DNA of 64,000 nucleotides from Novosphingobium sp. ZN18A2 (GCF_036784765.1 NZ_CP136651.1:744001-808000), one strand, 5' to 3'. Shown: positions 1 through 10,135, counted from the first letter of the stretch. Numbers and translations are program-made. The notes: generated by a model from the letters alone, not told the origin.

Positions 1-1007
1 TTGGCGATGGTCGCCGCGTCGCGCTTGTCACGCTTGTTTCCGCAACGGGTTCCTCCACCCGCGCGCCCGGCGCGCACATGGCGGTGTGCGAGGACGGCAG
101 CTTTGCAGGTTCGCTTTCGGGCGGTTGCATAGAACGCGCGGTGGTGGGCGAGGCGCTGTCCGCGATCCGCGAGGGCGCGCCGCGCATCACGCGCTTCGGG
201 CAGGGATCGAGGTATATCGATATCCGCTTGCCCTGCGGGGGCGGGGTGGACCTTCATTTCCAGCCGCTGGCGGCCGGGCAGGCACCGGGCAGCGCGCTGG
301 TGCACAATGCGATCTCCGCACTGGATGGCAGGCACCCTTTCGCGCTGGAGTTCGGCCCGGAAGCGGATGCGCCACGCTTTGTGAATCGCTGGTGCGAGAC
401 GCGCTTCGATCCGGCGACGGGTATCGCGGCGGTCGGGCACTGGCCGCAGGTTCGCCTGATGATCGCTGGCCACGGCGCGGGGGTGGACCGGCTGGCCCGT
501 CAGGGACGGACCTGGGGCGCGGAAATCGCCGTCGCCACGCCGGACCGCGAACTGGCCGCGCAGCTCGATGCCGACGGGTTCGATACGCGCGTGTTGCGCG
601 GGCCGCGCGATACTGGCGCCATTGAAAGCGATCCGTGGACCGCGCAGGTCTTCCTGTTCCACGACCATGACTGGGAACCGGCGCTGATAGCGCACGCCTT
701 GCGCCAACCGCATTTCTTCATCGGCGCGATGGGCAGCAGGGCGGCCCACGTTACGCGGTGCCGGGCGCTGCGCGCGCTGGGCGCAAGCGAAGCGGCGCTG
801 GCCGGGATTTCCGCGCCGGTCGGCCTGTTCCATTCGGTGCGCGATCCCGAAACGCTGGCGCTTTCGATCCTTGCCGAAGTGGCAGAGCGCCACCGTTCCA
901 CCGATTTCGCCACCATGCCCGGCACCGGTCAGGCGGCACCAACGTTCCAGAAAGCAGGACAGGACAATGATCCAGACCACGATCAACGGCCAGCCAAGGC
1001 AAATTGA
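1..1007 (+). CDS. XdhC/CoxI family molybdenum-enzyme maturation protein (5' partial)
   Basis: XdhC-family proteins bind the molybdenum cofactor and help sulfurate and insert it into xanthine-dehydrogenase-type enzymes. The reading frame is open from base 3 and already carries the family's N-terminal core ([19 protein letters not shown], then SGGCIE), so the true start lies upstream of the window and the ATG at 78 is internal. A second Rossmann-like domain (LMIAGHGAG) and a C-terminal FIGAMGSR motif follow. The gene overlaps the next one by 41 bp, which supports translational coupling with the hydroxylase subunits it presumably serves. The family call is firm; the exact client is inferred from the neighbourhood. 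Confidence 0.9.
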   Translation, partial: GDGRRVALVTLVSATGSSTRAPGAHMAVCEDGSFAGSLSGGCIERAVVGEALSAIREGAPRITRFGQGSRYIDIRLPCGGGVDLHFQPLAAGQAPGSALVHNAISALDGRHPFALEFGPEADAPRFVNRWCETRFDPATGIAAVGHWPQVRLMIAGHGAGVDRLARQGRTWGAEIAVATPDRELAAQLDADGFDTRVLRGPRDTGAIESDPWTAQVFLFHDHDWEPALIAHALRQPHFFIGAMGSRAAHVTRCRALRALGASEAALAGISAPVGLFHSVRDPETLALSILAEVAERHRSTDFATMPGTGQAAPTFQKAGQDNDPDHDQRPAKAN

Positions 1008-1473
1008 CGTCGATCCGGCGACGCCGATCCTGTGGGTCGTGCGCGAACAGCTTGGGCTGACGGGCACGAAGTTCGGGTGCGGCATCGCCCAGTGCGGCGC
1101 CTGCACCGTGCACCTTGACGGGCAGCCGGTCCGTTCGTGCTCCACGCCGGTTTCCGAAGCGGACGGCAAGGCGATCACCACGATAGAAGGGCTGGCCGGG
1201 CCGGATGGCGCGCCGCACCCGCTGCAACAGGCATGGATCGAAGCGCAGGTGCCGCAGTGCGGCTATTGCCAGTCGGGCCAGTTGATGAGCGCGGCCGCGC
1301 TGCTGCGCGATACGCCGCGGCCCAGCGACGACCAGATCGTTTCGGCGATGAAGGGCAATATCTGCCGGTGCGGCACGTATGGCCGCATCCGCAAGGCGAT
1401 AAGGCTGGCGGCGGGGATCGAGGCGGCACCGTCCGCAAGGCCCGCTGCCGAAACCGCCGGCGCGGAGGGCTGA
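967..1473 (+). CDS. (2Fe-2S)-binding subunit of a molybdenum hydroxylase (IorA type)
   Basis: This is the small iron-sulfur subunit of a xanthine-oxidase-family enzyme and passes electrons from the molybdenum site to an external acceptor. It is 168 residues with two cluster motifs: a plant-ferredoxin type ([15 protein letters not shown]...SC) and a helical C-terminal one (CGYCQSGQ...GNICRCGTY). The ATG at 967 lies inside the end of the XdhC gene, and the protein begins directly with the ferredoxin fold (MIQTTINGQ). The catalytic subunit starts three bases after its stop. No FAD subunit is adjacent, as in isoquinoline 1-oxidoreductase, which uses cytochrome c instead. Confidence 0.93.
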   Translation: MIQTTINGQPRQIDVDPATPILWVVREQLGLTGTKFGCGIAQCGACTVHLDGQPVRSCSTPVSEADGKAITTIEGLAGPDGAPHPLQQAWIEAQVPQCGYCQSGQLMSAAALLRDTPRPSDDQIVSAMKGNICRCGTYGRIRKAIRLAAGIEAAPSARPAAETAGAEG

Positions 1474-1476
1474 GCC

Positions 1477-3690
1477 ATGAACAAGTGGACAAGGCGCGGC
1501 TTTATCGGCGCGGGCGTGGTCGCGGGCGGGGCGTTGGTGGTCGGCGTTGCGGTGCGGCCGGGCAATCCGGTGGGCAAGCTGCGCGGCGACGTGGCGAACG
1601 GGCCGGGCGAACAGTTGATCAACGCCTGGGTAAAGGTCAACGCGGACAACACGGTTACCGCGATCGTCCCCCATTGCGAGATGGGGCAGGGCGCGCACAC
1701 CACGCTGGCGCAGATGCTGGCGGACGAAATGGATGCCGACTGGGCGAAAGTGGGCGTGATGCAGGCGCCGGCGGACGGGTTCTATGTCGCGCCGGACATG
1801 GTGCGCGCATTCATGTTTCCCGGCACGATCGACGCGCCGGACTGGCTTGAGCCGACATACAACGGCGCGTTCACGCAAATTTCGCGGCTGGCCGATGCGC
1901 TGATCACCGGCGGCAGTTCGTCTGTTCGCGCGACGGGTCAGCACACCATGCGCATTGCCGGTGCGGCGGCGCGGCACATGCTGATCGGCGCGGCGGCGGA
2001 CGAATGGGGCGTGCCGGCAGGCGAGATCGTGGCCGAAAACGCGATGCTGACTCACAAGGCTTCGGGCAAGTCCGCCACTTATGGCGAATTCGCCGAAGCG
2101 GCATCGCGCCAGCACATGCCGCAAACGCCGAAATTGAAGGACGTATCGCAATACAAGCTGATGGGTCGCGGGCTGAAACGGCTGGATATTCCCGCCAAGG
2201 TCAACGGCAGCGCGGTATTCGGCATCGACGCGGCGATTGACGGGCAGCCGCTGAAATACGCGGCGGTAAGGGCGGCGCCGGTTCCGGGCGCCAAGGTAGA
2301 GGCGATCAATGCAGAAACCGCCAGGACGATGCCCGGCGTGCTGCAGATCCTGAACATGGGCGATTTCGTGGCTGTCGTAGCCGACGGTTACTGGCAGGCG
2401 CAGCAGGCGCTGAACACGATAGACGCCAGCTATTCGAAGACCGATGGCGACGTGCTCGACAGCGCGCTGCTCTATGCCCGCTATGGCAAGGCGCTGGACG
2501 AGGCGGGCGACAGCGGCGGAAAGTCGCTTGCCAGCACCGGCGATGCCCCGCGCGCCTTCGCGTCCGCGCCGAAAAAGGTGCAGGCCGAATACCAGGTGCC
2601 CTTCGTCGCCCACGCCGCGATGGAGCCGATGAACTGCACGGCATGGGTGCACGGCGGCAAGTGCGAGGTGTGGACGAGCACGCAGGTTCCGCTGATGGCG
2701 CGCAGCGCGATTGCAAAGGCGCTGGGCATTCCGGATGACGACGTGACGGTGAACCAGCTCTATCTGGGCGGGGCGTTCGGGCGGAGGCTGGAAAGCGACT
2801 ATCCGGTGCAGGCCGCGCGAATCGCCAAGGCCACCGGCTATCCGGTGAAGATGATCTGGTCGCGCGAGGAAGATACCCGGCAGGACTTTTACCGTCCGGC
2901 CGATACCAGCCGTTTTTCGGCCGGGCTCGACGCGTCTGGCAAGGCGCTCAGCTGGAACAACGTATTCACGCAAAAGCACGATCCGGCGGGCGCGTGGGAC
3001 ATCCCGCATTACGATATCGCCAACAAGTCCATCCGCCATGCCGAGGCCGATGCGCACTTGCGCTTCGGCAGCCTGCGTTCGGTCGATCACAGCCAGCAGG
3101 GCTTCTTCATCGAAAGTTTCGTTGACGAAATGGCCCATGCGGCCGGGCAGGACCCGTTCGAATATCGCCGCGCCATGCTGGGCAAGTCTCCGCGCCACAA
3201 GGCGGTGCTGGAAAAGGTGGCGCGGATGGCGGGCTGGGGATCGAAGCTTCCCGACGGGACCGCGCGCGGCATTGCGCTGGTCAAGTCGTTCGGCACGATC
3301 GTGGCCGAAGTCGCCGAAGTGCAGATGAAGGACGGGCGCCCGCGCGTGACGAAAGTGTGGTGCTGCGCCGATCCCGGCTATGCGATGAACCCCGACGGTT
3401 TCGTTGCGCAGATGGAAGGCGGCATCGTCTTCGGCCTGACCACGGCGCTCTACAGCGGCATCACGCTGAAACACGGCGCGGTGGAGCAGGGCAATTTCAA
3501 CGATTACCTGATGGTGCGCATGGACGAAGCACCGGATATCGCGGTTGAGATCATCAACGGCGATACCAAGACTTTGGGCGGTGCGGGCGAACCGGGCCTG
3601 CCGCCGCTGGCGCCCGCCGTTACCAACGCGATCTTCGCCGCGACCGGGCAACGCATCCGCAAGCTGCCGGTCATGGATCACTTCGCGTGA
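1477..3690 (+). CDS. Molybdopterin-binding catalytic subunit, isoquinoline 1-oxidoreductase (IorB) type, Tat-exported
   Basis: This large subunit of a molybdenum hydroxylase oxidises an aldehyde or N-heterocycle using water. It has 737 residues, the usual IorB length. The N-terminus has a twin-arginine signal (TRRGFIGAG then a hydrophobic run), so the folded complex is probably sent to the periplasm. Molybdopterin motifs are visible ([22 protein letters not shown], and the C-terminal [14 protein letters not shown] segment with the family's active-site Glu). It sits between its Fe-S partner and a cytochrome c that could take the electrons. The substrate cannot be read from the sequence. Confidence 0.92.
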   Translation: MNKWTRRGFIGAGVVAGGALVVGVAVRPGNPVGKLRGDVANGPGEQLINAWVKVNADNTVTAIVPHCEMGQGAHTTLAQMLADEMDADWAKVGVMQAPADGFYVAPDMVRAFMFPGTIDAPDWLEPTYNGAFTQISRLADALITGGSSSVRATGQHTMRIAGAAARHMLIGAAADEWGVPAGEIVAENAMLTHKASGKSATYGEFAEAASRQHMPQTPKLKDVSQYKLMGRGLKRLDIPAKVNGSAVFGIDAAIDGQPLKYAAVRAAPVPGAKVEAINAETARTMPGVLQILNMGDFVAVVADGYWQAQQALNTIDASYSKTDGDVLDSALLYARYGKALDEAGDSGGKSLASTGDAPRAFASAPKKVQAEYQVPFVAHAAMEPMNCTAWVHGGKCEVWTSTQVPLMARSAIAKALGIPDDDVTVNQLYLGGAFGRRLESDYPVQAARIAKATGYPVKMIWSREEDTRQDFYRPADTSRFSAGLDASGKALSWNNVFTQKHDPAGAWDIPHYDIANKSIRHAEADAHLRFGSLRSVDHSQQGFFIESFVDEMAHAAGQDPFEYRRAMLGKSPRHKAVLEKVARMAGWGSKLPDGTARGIALVKSFGTIVAEVAEVQMKDGRPRVTKVWCCADPGYAMNPDGFVAQMEGGIVFGLTTALYSGITLKHGAVEQGNFNDYLMVRMDEAPDIAVEIINGDTKTLGGAGEPGLPPLAPAVTNAIFAATGQRIRKLPVMDHFA

Positions 3691-3701
3691 AGGAGGGGAC
3701 G

Positions 3702-4160
3702 ATGCGCAAGACCGTGGCCGTGGTTCTGATCGCCCTGTCGCTGGCGGCCTGTTCGAAGAAGGCGCCCGATCCGGTGGAACAGATCATCGTGCGCAAGCCC
3801 GGCGATCCGCCCGTGGCCGCGCCATCGCAAGCGGCGGCGGGCGATCCCGTTTCGGCGGGCAAGCAGGCTTTCGCGGCGTCCTGCGCGGCGTGCCATGCGG
3901 CCGGCGCGGACGCGCCCAAAGGTGTGGGGCCAACGCTTTACGGCGTGATCGGGCGCAAGGCCGGATCGGTGCCGGGATTCGCCTATTCCGATGCAATGAA
4001 GGCCAGCGGCATCACGTGGAGCGAAGCGAGTGTCGAACGCTTCCTGGCCGATCCGCAAGGCATGGTGAAGGGCACGACGATGGGCGCGGGCGCGGTCGGT
4101 TCGCCCGACACGCGCAAGGCGATCGCGGCCTGGCTGGCAACGCTCGGCCAGCAGGATTGA
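3702..4160 (+). CDS. Class I cytochrome c, probable lipoprotein electron acceptor
   Basis: This is a small c-type cytochrome of 152 residues. The N-terminus is a lipoprotein signal (ALSLAACSKK), so it is likely membrane-anchored on the periplasmic side. One CAACH haem-binding motif is present, and a downstream Met (MVKGTTM region) is the probable sixth ligand. The start at 3702 is chosen over an in-frame one at 3687 because a strong AGGAGGGG ribosome site at 3691-3698 precedes it and the signal peptide then begins at residue 1. It follows the catalytic subunit by 11 bp, so it is probably the dedicated electron acceptor of this FAD-less hydroxylase. Confidence 0.9.
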   Translation: MRKTVAVVLIALSLAACSKKAPDPVEQIIVRKPGDPPVAAPSQAAAGDPVSAGKQAFAASCAACHAAGADAPKGVGPTLYGVIGRKAGSVPGFAYSDAMKASGITWSEASVERFLADPQGMVKGTTMGAGAVGSPDTRKAIAAWLATLGQQD

Positions 4161-4174
4161 CGGAAGGGGGCGGC

Positions 4175-4747
4175 GTGAACGGGCCGGCGCTCGCGCTGCT
4201 GGCGGCGGGCCAGTCAGCCCGTTTCGGCGCGGATGACAAGCTGGCCGCGCCCTTTCGCGGTGCGATGCTGGGGCTTCATGCCGCCAATGCCCTGTCCGGA
4301 CTTGCCGCCGCGCCGCGCTGGGCGATCGTGCGCGGCCTTGGCCATCCCTGCATTCCCGGCTGGCGGGATGCCGGTTTCGATCCGGTGGTGAACGCGCAGG
4401 CGGACGAGGGCATGGCCGCATCGTTGCGGCTGGCCGCGCGCCTTGCCGCAGCGGCGCGCGCACCGGCGCTGATGATCTGCCTTGCCGATATGCCGCTTGT
4501 CCCGGCGGCGCATTACGCGGCGCTGGTGGACAGGTGGCGCGCGCAGGGCGGAACCGTCGGCTCTTGCGCGGGCGCGCTGGTTTCCCCGCCCGCGATCTTC
4601 CCCACGGACCGGTTTGCGGCACTTGGCGCGCTTTCGGGAGACAGGGGGGCAAAGGCGTTGCTGGCGGGGGCGGCGCTGGTCGAATCGCCGCCCGGCACGC
4701 TCGCCGATATCGACAATCCCGAAACGCTTGCCCGTCTCGCCACCTGA
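4175..4747 (+). CDS. MobA-like NTP transferase, probable molybdenum cofactor cytidylyltransferase (MocA-like)
   Basis: A nucleotidyltransferase of 190 residues. The N-terminal LLAAGQSARFG...KL motif binds NTP, and CLADMPLV is the metal-binding Asp segment. Homologues attach CMP to molybdopterin to give the cytosine dinucleotide cofactor used by xanthine-oxidase-family enzymes. The GTG start at 4175 has GGAAGGGGG just upstream. It closes the five-gene run xdhC-iorA-iorB-cytochrome-mocA, so this locus carries both the hydroxylase and its cofactor tailoring. CMP rather than GMP specificity is inferred from context. Confidence 0.85.
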   Translation: MNGPALALLAAGQSARFGADDKLAAPFRGAMLGLHAANALSGLAAAPRWAIVRGLGHPCIPGWRDAGFDPVVNAQADEGMAASLRLAARLAAAARAPALMICLADMPLVPAAHYAALVDRWRAQGGTVGSCAGALVSPPAIFPTDRFAALGALSGDRGAKALLAGAALVESPPGTLADIDNPETLARLAT

Positions 4748-4856
4748 TTGCCGTTACGGAATCCGGACAGTCGGCGGTTTGCTTTGACATCGCGGCCATA
4801 TCGGTGCTGTTTTGCAACCCAACGAGACAAGCCGATATGCCATTCGGGAGACGATC

Positions 4857-6050
4857 ATGGACATCGAATTCAGCGCGGAGGATCTTGCCTTCCAGCAGGA
4901 AGTGCGGACCTTCATCGAGGAAAACTATCCTGAGCAACTGCGCGGCAAGCAGGACGAGGGTGACGAACTGGGCAAGGACGATTTCCTCGCCTGGCACAAG
5001 GTTCTCTACAAGAAGGGCTGGGTCGCCCCGGCGTGGCCGGTGGAATACGGCGGCACCGGCTGGACCGCCACGCAGCGTTTCATCTGGTCGGAAGAAACCG
5101 CGCGGGCCGATTGCGTCCGCCTGATGCCGTTCGGCCTGTCGATGGTCGGCCCGGTGATCTACACCTTCGGCACACCCGAACAGAAAGCGAAATACCTGCC
5201 GCGCATCCTTTCGGGCGAAGACTGGTGGTGCCAGGGCTATTCCGAACCCGGCTCCGGCTCTGACCTTGCATCGCTGCGCACCCGCGCGGTGCGCGATGGC
5301 GATCACTATGTGGTCAACGGGCAGAAAACCTGGACGACGATGGCCCAGCACGCCGACTGGGGCTTTTTCCTTGTCCGCACCGATCCCGACGCGAAGATGC
5401 AGGAAGGCATCAGCTTCCTGCTGATCGACATGAAGACGCCGGGCATCACCGTGCGCCCGATCATCACGCTGGGCGGCGAGCACGAAGTGAACGAGGTGTG
5501 GCTGGAAGACGTGCGCGTGCCGGTCGAAAACCGCGTCTATGAAGAAAACAAGGGCTGGACCTGCGCCAAGTTCCTTCTCGCGCACGAACGCACCGGCATT
5601 GCCGGGGTCGCCTCGTCCAAGCGCGGCGTGGAAAAGATCAAGGAAATCGCGATGGGCGAGATGGACGGCGACAAGCCGCTGCTTGCCAATCCGTTCTTCC
5701 GCCGCAAGGTGGCAGAGCTTGAGATGGACCTGACCGCGCTGGAATATACAGAGCTGCGCACGCTGGCCGGCGCCGCCGCGGGCAAGCCGCCGGGACCGGA
5801 ATCGAGCCTGCTCAAGATCAAGGGATCGGAAATCCAGCAGCGGCTGACCGAACTCGCGCTCGAAGCGGCGGGCCACTATGGTGCGCCCTATTTCCGCAGC
5901 TTCGGGGAAGGGGACAACGAACATCCCATCGGCCCCGACTGGGCACACCGCACCGCGCCGACCTATTTCAACACGCGCAAGACCACGATCTATGGCGGGT
6001 CGAACGAGATCCAGCGCAACATCATCGCCAAGATGGTGCTGGGTCTTTGA
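4857..6050 (+). CDS. Acyl-CoA dehydrogenase, large (PimC-like) partner
   Basis: FAD-dependent acyl-CoA dehydrogenase of 397 residues, performing alpha-beta desaturation of a CoA thioester. FAD/substrate-site motifs are visible (CQGYSEPGSGSDLASL, VNGQKTWTT), and the C-terminus has the YGGSNEIQRNIIAK segment. The ATG at 4857 is preferred over one at 4812: a GGGAG site precedes it and the protein then begins MDIEFSAEDLAF like its homologues. It is followed 26 bp later by a second, smaller acyl-CoA dehydrogenase, the arrangement of heteromeric pairs such as PimC/PimD. The acyl substrate is unknown. Confidence 0.92.
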   Translation: MDIEFSAEDLAFQQEVRTFIEENYPEQLRGKQDEGDELGKDDFLAWHKVLYKKGWVAPAWPVEYGGTGWTATQRFIWSEETARADCVRLMPFGLSMVGPVIYTFGTPEQKAKYLPRILSGEDWWCQGYSEPGSGSDLASLRTRAVRDGDHYVVNGQKTWTTMAQHADWGFFLVRTDPDAKMQEGISFLLIDMKTPGITVRPIITLGGEHEVNEVWLEDVRVPVENRVYEENKGWTCAKFLLAHERTGIAGVASSKRGVEKIKEIAMGEMDGDKPLLANPFFRRKVAELEMDLTALEYTELRTLAGAAAGKPPGPESSLLKIKGSEIQQRLTELALEAAGHYGAPYFRSFGEGDNEHPIGPDWAHRTAPTYFNTRKTTIYGGSNEIQRNIIAKMVLGL

Positions 6051-6076
6051 ACTGACGCGACCGGAGAGAACCTGAA

Positions 6077-7207
6077 ATGGACCTGAGCTATACAGAAACG
6101 CAGGAAATGCTGCGCGATACCCTCGCGCGCTTCCTGGCCGACACATACGACTTCGAAACGCGCCGCAAGATGATCGCCAGTCCCGAAGGGCGCGATCCGG
6201 GCGTCTGGCGCGCGCTGGCGACCGAGCTGGGAATGCTTTCCGCGCCGTTTTCGGAAGAGCACGGCGGCCTTGGTGGCGGCGCGGTGGAAAATGCGATCGT
6301 CATGGAGGAAATGGGCAAGGTCATCGCGATCGAACCCTACCTGCAAACCGCGGTGATCGGCGGCGGCGCGCTGAAGGCGGCGGGCGGCCCGCTGGCAGAG
6401 GCGGTGATCCCGCAGATCATCGGCGGCGATGCGATTATCGCCTTCGCCTATGCCGAGCCGAAGGGCCGGTATGACCTTGCCGCGATCGCGACCACCGCGA
6501 AAAAGGACGGCGCGGGCTATGTGCTGAGCGGACACAAGGCGGTCGTCTATGCAGCGCCGTGGGCGTCGCACCTGCTCGTCACCGCGCGCACCGGCGGTTC
6601 GGGCCGCGAACGTGCGGGTGTGGACCTGTTCCTGATCGATGCGAACCTGCCGGGCATCACCCGCCGCGATTACCGGACGGTGGACGGCTTCAGCGCGTCC
6701 GAAGTCTATTTCGAAAACGTGTCCATCCCCGGCGAGGCGCTGCTTTCGGGCGGGATCGACCTGATCGAACGGATCGTTGACGAAGCCACCGTGGGCGTCT
6801 GCGCCGAGGCGACCGGCGTTACGCGCAAGTTGCACGAAGGCACGCTGGAATATTCGAAGCAGCGCAAACAGTTCGGCCAGCCGATCGGCAAGTTCCAGGT
6901 GCTGCAGCACCGCATGGCGGACATGATGATCGAGGTGGAACAGATCGCTTCGATGACGCTGATGGCGACGCTGAAGCTGGATGAACCGGCAGCGGCACGA
7001 AAGGCGGCGGTTTCCATGGCCAAGGCCAAGGTTGCGCGCAGCGCCCGTTTCGTGGGCCAGAACGCGATCCAGACGCACGGCGGCATCGGCATTACCGACG
7101 AGCTTGCCATCGGCCATTACTTCAAGCGCGCGACGATGATCGAAAGCCAGTTCGGCAATGCCGACTGGCACATGGCCCGCTTCGAGGAATTGACGCTGCC
7201 GGCCTGA
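6077..7207 (+). CDS. Acyl-CoA dehydrogenase, small (PimD-like) partner
   Basis: Acyl-CoA dehydrogenase-fold protein of 376 residues (MDLSYTETQEMLRD...). It has the helical N-terminal domain, a middle beta domain (FAYAEPKGRYDL) and a C-terminal helical bundle with YSKQRKQFGQPIGKFQ and QTHGGIGITDE. Sequence and position match the second subunit of heteromeric dehydrogenases acting on dicarboxyl, steroid-derived or branched acyl-CoAs. An AGAGAAC ribosome site lies just upstream, and the gene is probably co-transcribed with the preceding one. Which subunit holds the catalytic base was not determined here. Confidence 0.9.
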   Translation: MDLSYTETQEMLRDTLARFLADTYDFETRRKMIASPEGRDPGVWRALATELGMLSAPFSEEHGGLGGGAVENAIVMEEMGKVIAIEPYLQTAVIGGGALKAAGGPLAEAVIPQIIGGDAIIAFAYAEPKGRYDLAAIATTAKKDGAGYVLSGHKAVVYAAPWASHLLVTARTGGSGRERAGVDLFLIDANLPGITRRDYRTVDGFSASEVYFENVSIPGEALLSGGIDLIERIVDEATVGVCAEATGVTRKLHEGTLEYSKQRKQFGQPIGKFQVLQHRMADMMIEVEQIASMTLMATLKLDEPAAARKAAVSMAKAKVARSARFVGQNAIQTHGGIGITDELAIGHYFKRATMIESQFGNADWHMARFEELTLPA

Positions 7208-7228
7208 ACAGGGCGGTGACCGGCCCGG

Positions 7229-7873
7229 TCAGGCGACCGGGTCGGCATCTGGCTGGCGGGCGGGATGCGCGTCGGCAAAGGCCGGAAGATCGCGGCACCG
7301 CGCGGTGATCTCGCGCAGGCGCGGGTAGGGCGCCATGTTCACGTCGAACCGTTCGGCGCCGAATACCTGCGGCACAAGGCAGCAATCCGCCAGCGTCGGT
7401 GCATCGCCGAAGCAGAAACCGTCGCCACGGCGCGCAACCTGTTGTTCCAGCGCGGCAAAGCCTTCGCCGATCCAGCGTGCGATCCATTCGTTCACCGCGC
7501 GGTCGCCCGCGTGAAGGTCACGCCGCAGCGATTGCAGCACGCGCAAGTTGTTGAGCGGATGGATATCGCAGGCCACCAGCGCCACCATCGCGCGCACTTG
7601 CGCCCGGCCCGGCGGATCGGCGGGAAGCAGCGGCGGATCGGGGAACACCTCGTCCAGCCATTCCATGATCGCTGTCGATTGCGTGAAGATGCCGCCGTCC
7701 GTCTCCAGCGCGGGGACAAGCCCTTGCGGGGCGATCTCGCGATAGTCGTCCGCTGCCTGCTCGCCCGTTCGCAGGTCATGCGTGACCTGATCGTAATCCA
7801 CGCCTTTCAGGTTCAGCGCGATGCGCACCCGGTACGATGCGGTGGAACGCCAGTATCCGTGCAGCCGTATCAC
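7229..7873 (-). CDS. maiA: Maleylacetoacetate isomerase, zeta-class glutathione transferase
   Basis: This enzyme converts maleylacetoacetate to fumarylacetoacetate in tyrosine/phenylalanine breakdown. It is 214 residues with the zeta-class signature near the N-terminus (STASYRVRIALNLKG), the glutathione-binding stretch (QGLVPALE ... QSTAIMEWLDE) and a C-terminal helical GST domain (LRVLQSL, LADCCLVPQ). The GTG start at 7873 overlaps the stop of the upstream VOC gene (GTGA), so it is the third cistron of a coupled hppD-VOC-maiA operon. Upstream ATG-type extensions would lie inside the VOC gene and are unlikely. Confidence 0.92.
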   Translation of the reverse strand: MIRLHGYWRSTASYRVRIALNLKGVDYDQVTHDLRTGEQAADDYREIAPQGLVPALETDGGIFTQSTAIMEWLDEVFPDPPLLPADPPGRAQVRAMVALVACDIHPLNNLRVLQSLRRDLHAGDRAVNEWIARWIGEGFAALEQQVARRGDGFCFGDAPTLADCCLVPQVFGAERFDVNMAPYPRLREITARCRDLPAFADAHPARQPDADPVA

Positions 7874-8424
7874 CGTTCCTCCACGGGTTCCTGGTGCAGC
7901 CAGTCGGCATGGCGCGGTGCCTTCTTGGTGCGGCTCCATTCGTCGAGCATCAGCGGCGCGACGCGGGCCAGTTCCCGGTATTGCTCGTCGGTGCCGATGT
8001 CGCAGGCCAGTTCCAGCCGGTGGCCGTTGGGATCGAAGAAATAGATAGAGCGGAACACGCCGTGGAAGGTTGGTCCCAGCACGTCGATGCCTTGCGCCTC
8101 AATATGCGCCTTCGCGGCCTTCAGCGCCTCGAAATCGGCCACCTTGAACGCGATGTGCTGCACCCATGCGGGCGTGTTCTCGTCCCGCCCCATGTCCTTC
8201 TGGCCGGGCAGTTCGAAGAAGGCGAGCACGTTGCCGCCCCCGGCATCGAGGAAAATGTGCATATATGGATCGTATGCGCCGGTCGACGGCACATAGTCCT
8301 CCGCGAAAGCGGTCGTGTATTTCATGCCGAGCACGCGCTCGTAGAACTCGACCGTCTCTTTCGCGTCCTTGCAGCGATAGGCCACGTGGTGGACGCCGCC
8401 GAGCGTGGGGGCCGTGGTGGTCAT
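7870..8424 (-). CDS. VOC (vicinal oxygen chelate) family protein in the tyrosine-catabolic operon
   Basis: A single-module glyoxalase/dioxygenase-fold protein of 184 residues. Potential metal ligands sit at the expected places for the fold: the HH pair at 12-13 (GVHHVAYRC), His90 (WVQHIAFKV) and Glu138 (GHRLELACD). Its function is not recognised. It lies between hppD and maiA with 4-bp overlaps on both sides, so it is translated with them and probably acts on an intermediate of homogentisate metabolism. A neighbouring hmgA or fahA gene was not seen in this window. Confidence 0.85.
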   Translation of the reverse strand: MTTTAPTLGGVHHVAYRCKDAKETVEFYERVLGMKYTTAFAEDYVPSTGAYDPYMHIFLDAGGGNVLAFFELPGQKDMGRDENTPAWVQHIAFKVADFEALKAAKAHIEAQGIDVLGPTFHGVFRSIYFFDPNGHRLELACDIGTDEQYRELARVAPLMLDEWSRTKKAPRHADWLHQEPVEER

Positions 8425-9533
8425 GCTCCCGTCTCCTCTGCCTCCTTCGCGCCTAATGCGCCGCGGCGCATCTGGTCACGTTCCATGGACTCGAACAGCG
8501 CGGTGAAGTTCCCTTCGCCGAAGCCCTCATCCTTCTTGCGCTGGATGAATTCGAAGAAAACCGGGCCGATCATCGTTTCGGAAAAGATCTGGAGCAAAAG
8601 GCGCGGATCGCCCTTTTCGGTCGACCCGTCGAGCAGGATGCCGCGCGTCTGCAATTCCTCCACCGGCTCGCCGTGGCCGGGCAGACGCTCCTCCAGCATC
8701 TCGTAATAGGTCGCGGGCGGCGGCGTCATGAACGGGGTGCCGCAGGCTTTCAGCTTGTCCCACGTGGCAATCAGATCGTCACAGCAGAACGCGATGTGCT
8801 GGATACCCTCGCCGTTGTAGGCGCGCAGGAACTCTTCGATCTGGCCGCCGCCGGCCTTGCCTTCCTCGTTCAGCGGAATGCGGATCTTGCCGTCGGGCGC
8901 GGTCATCGCCTTGCTGGTGAGGCCGGTATATTCGCCCTTGATGTCGAAATAGCGGATTTCGCGGAAGCCTGCGATCCGCTCATAAAAGCTGGCCCAGTGG
9001 GCCATGCGCCCGCCATAGACATTGTGGGTAAGGTGGTCGATCAGCTTCAGTCCCGCGCCTTCGGGGTGGCGGTCCGCGCCGGGCTCGTAAACGAAATCGA
9101 TGTCGTAGATGGAAAGGTCATCGCCGCGCGCCGCGCCTTCGTAGCGGTCGATCAGATAGACGATGGACCCACCGATGCCGCGAAAGGCGGGCAGGTGCAG
9201 TTCCATCGGGCCGGTCTTCACCTCGACCGGTTCGGCCCCGCGCTCTATCGCCTGGTCATAGGCCTTTGCCGCATCGCGCACGCGCCAGCCCATGCCGCAC
9301 GCCGAAGGGCCGTGTTCGGCCGCGAAATAGGCGGCGGGGCTGCGCGGTTCGTAATTGGCGATCAGGTTGATCTCGCCCTGTCGCCACAGATCCACGTCCT
9401 TTGACCGGTGGCGCGCGACGCGGGTGAAGCCCATCGCCTCGAACACGGGTTCCAGAACGCCCTTTTCCGGGGCGGAGAACTCTATGAATTCGAAACCGTC
9501 CAGGCCCAGCGGGTTTTCGAACAGATCGGCCAT
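8421..9533 (-). CDS. hppD: 4-hydroxyphenylpyruvate dioxygenase
   Basis: Non-haem Fe(II) enzyme that converts 4-hydroxyphenylpyruvate to homogentisate, the second step of tyrosine degradation. It is 370 residues, the usual bacterial size, with two VOC modules. The 2-His-1-Glu iron triad can be placed: His167 ([10 protein letters not shown]), His246 (GIQHIAFCC) and Glu338 (VFFEFIQRK). The ATG at 9533 is chosen because AGAAGGA precedes it and the mature start [10 protein letters not shown] matches the family; a longer open frame to 9695 is non-homologous. It is the first gene of a leftward operon with the VOC protein and maiA. Confidence 0.95.
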   Translation of the reverse strand: MADLFENPLGLDGFEFIEFSAPEKGVLEPVFEAMGFTRVARHRSKDVDLWRQGEINLIANYEPRSPAAYFAAEHGPSACGMGWRVRDAAKAYDQAIERGAEPVEVKTGPMELHLPAFRGIGGSIVYLIDRYEGAARGDDLSIYDIDFVYEPGADRHPEGAGLKLIDHLTHNVYGGRMAHWASFYERIAGFREIRYFDIKGEYTGLTSKAMTAPDGKIRIPLNEEGKAGGGQIEEFLRAYNGEGIQHIAFCCDDLIATWDKLKACGTPFMTPPPATYYEMLEERLPGHGEPVEELQTRGILLDGSTEKGDPRLLLQIFSETMIGPVFFEFIQRKKDEGFGEGNFTALFESMERDQMRRGALGAKEAEETGA

Positions 9534-9803
9534 GGGTGCATCCTTCTCGGGCAGGTGGTGTTTGTGCAAACGGGCGCGCGGAATCGCCGCAGGCGTCGCG
9601 CTGTCACCGGGAGTATCGCAGGTTGTGAAAATGGTGTCAAATGAAACTAGTTTGCCGCCAGCGGTCAGGCGCGTGCCATGCACGACCCAAAGCAAAAGCG
9701 CGGCGGCGACGGGGCGATCCGGCGCAAATGCGAAAAGCGATTGCGCTTGTCCGCCCGCGCCTGTAAACGCCCCCCCTGCCCACGGGGGAACCCGATAAAG
9801 CGC

Positions 9804-9879
9804 GCCGCTTTAGCTCAGTTGGTAGAGCATCGCATTCGTAATGCGAGGGTCACTGGTTCGAGTCCAGTAAGCGGCACCA
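9804..9879 (+). tRNA. tRNA-Thr (anticodon CGU), CCA encoded
   Basis: A complete cloverleaf can be drawn: acceptor GCCGCTT (9804-9810) pairs with AAGCGGC (9869-9875), the anticodon stem is TCGCA/TGCGA with loop TTCGTAA, and the T-loop is TTCGAGT. The anticodon is CGT, decoding ACG (Thr). Discriminator A9876 is followed by an encoded CCA. The 270 bp between hppD and this gene show nothing clear. The 256 bp between it and the next gene hold no recognisable ORF. A fusion gene with an AT-rich patch begins just downstream, so this tRNA could be an integration site, though no direct repeat of its 3' end was found by eye. Confidence 0.97.
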
Positions 9880-10135
9880 CCTTCATTTGCGCACTTTGCC
9901 TCGGCTCCAATCGAGCCGGCGCCCATTGAGCCGCCTCTGGCCGGTTCGCACGCGCTGTGCCGGCGGGGCGCGACGTACCCATACATGGTGACGCTGTATC
10001 CCGGTGCCTGCCCGAAAGGGGTATCGCCTTCTTATCGCTTGCCCCGCTTTGACAAGACGCAACAATGTAACCGTCCCATTCTTCGACGGAAATAAGCAAA
10101 AAGCGATATATGGAATCGCGACCGAGACTTGATTG

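Noticed and set aside
751-3681. 976-codon open frame on the minus strand opposite the molybdenum hydroxylase genes
   Set aside because: Arg/His/Pro-rich translation with no domain; it lies wholly antisense to well-recognised genes and is a by-product of high GC and codon bias.
3678-6146. 822-codon minus-strand open frame opposite the cytochrome, mocA and acyl-CoA dehydrogenase genes
   Set aside because: Same antisense artefact; no start signal and no similarity.
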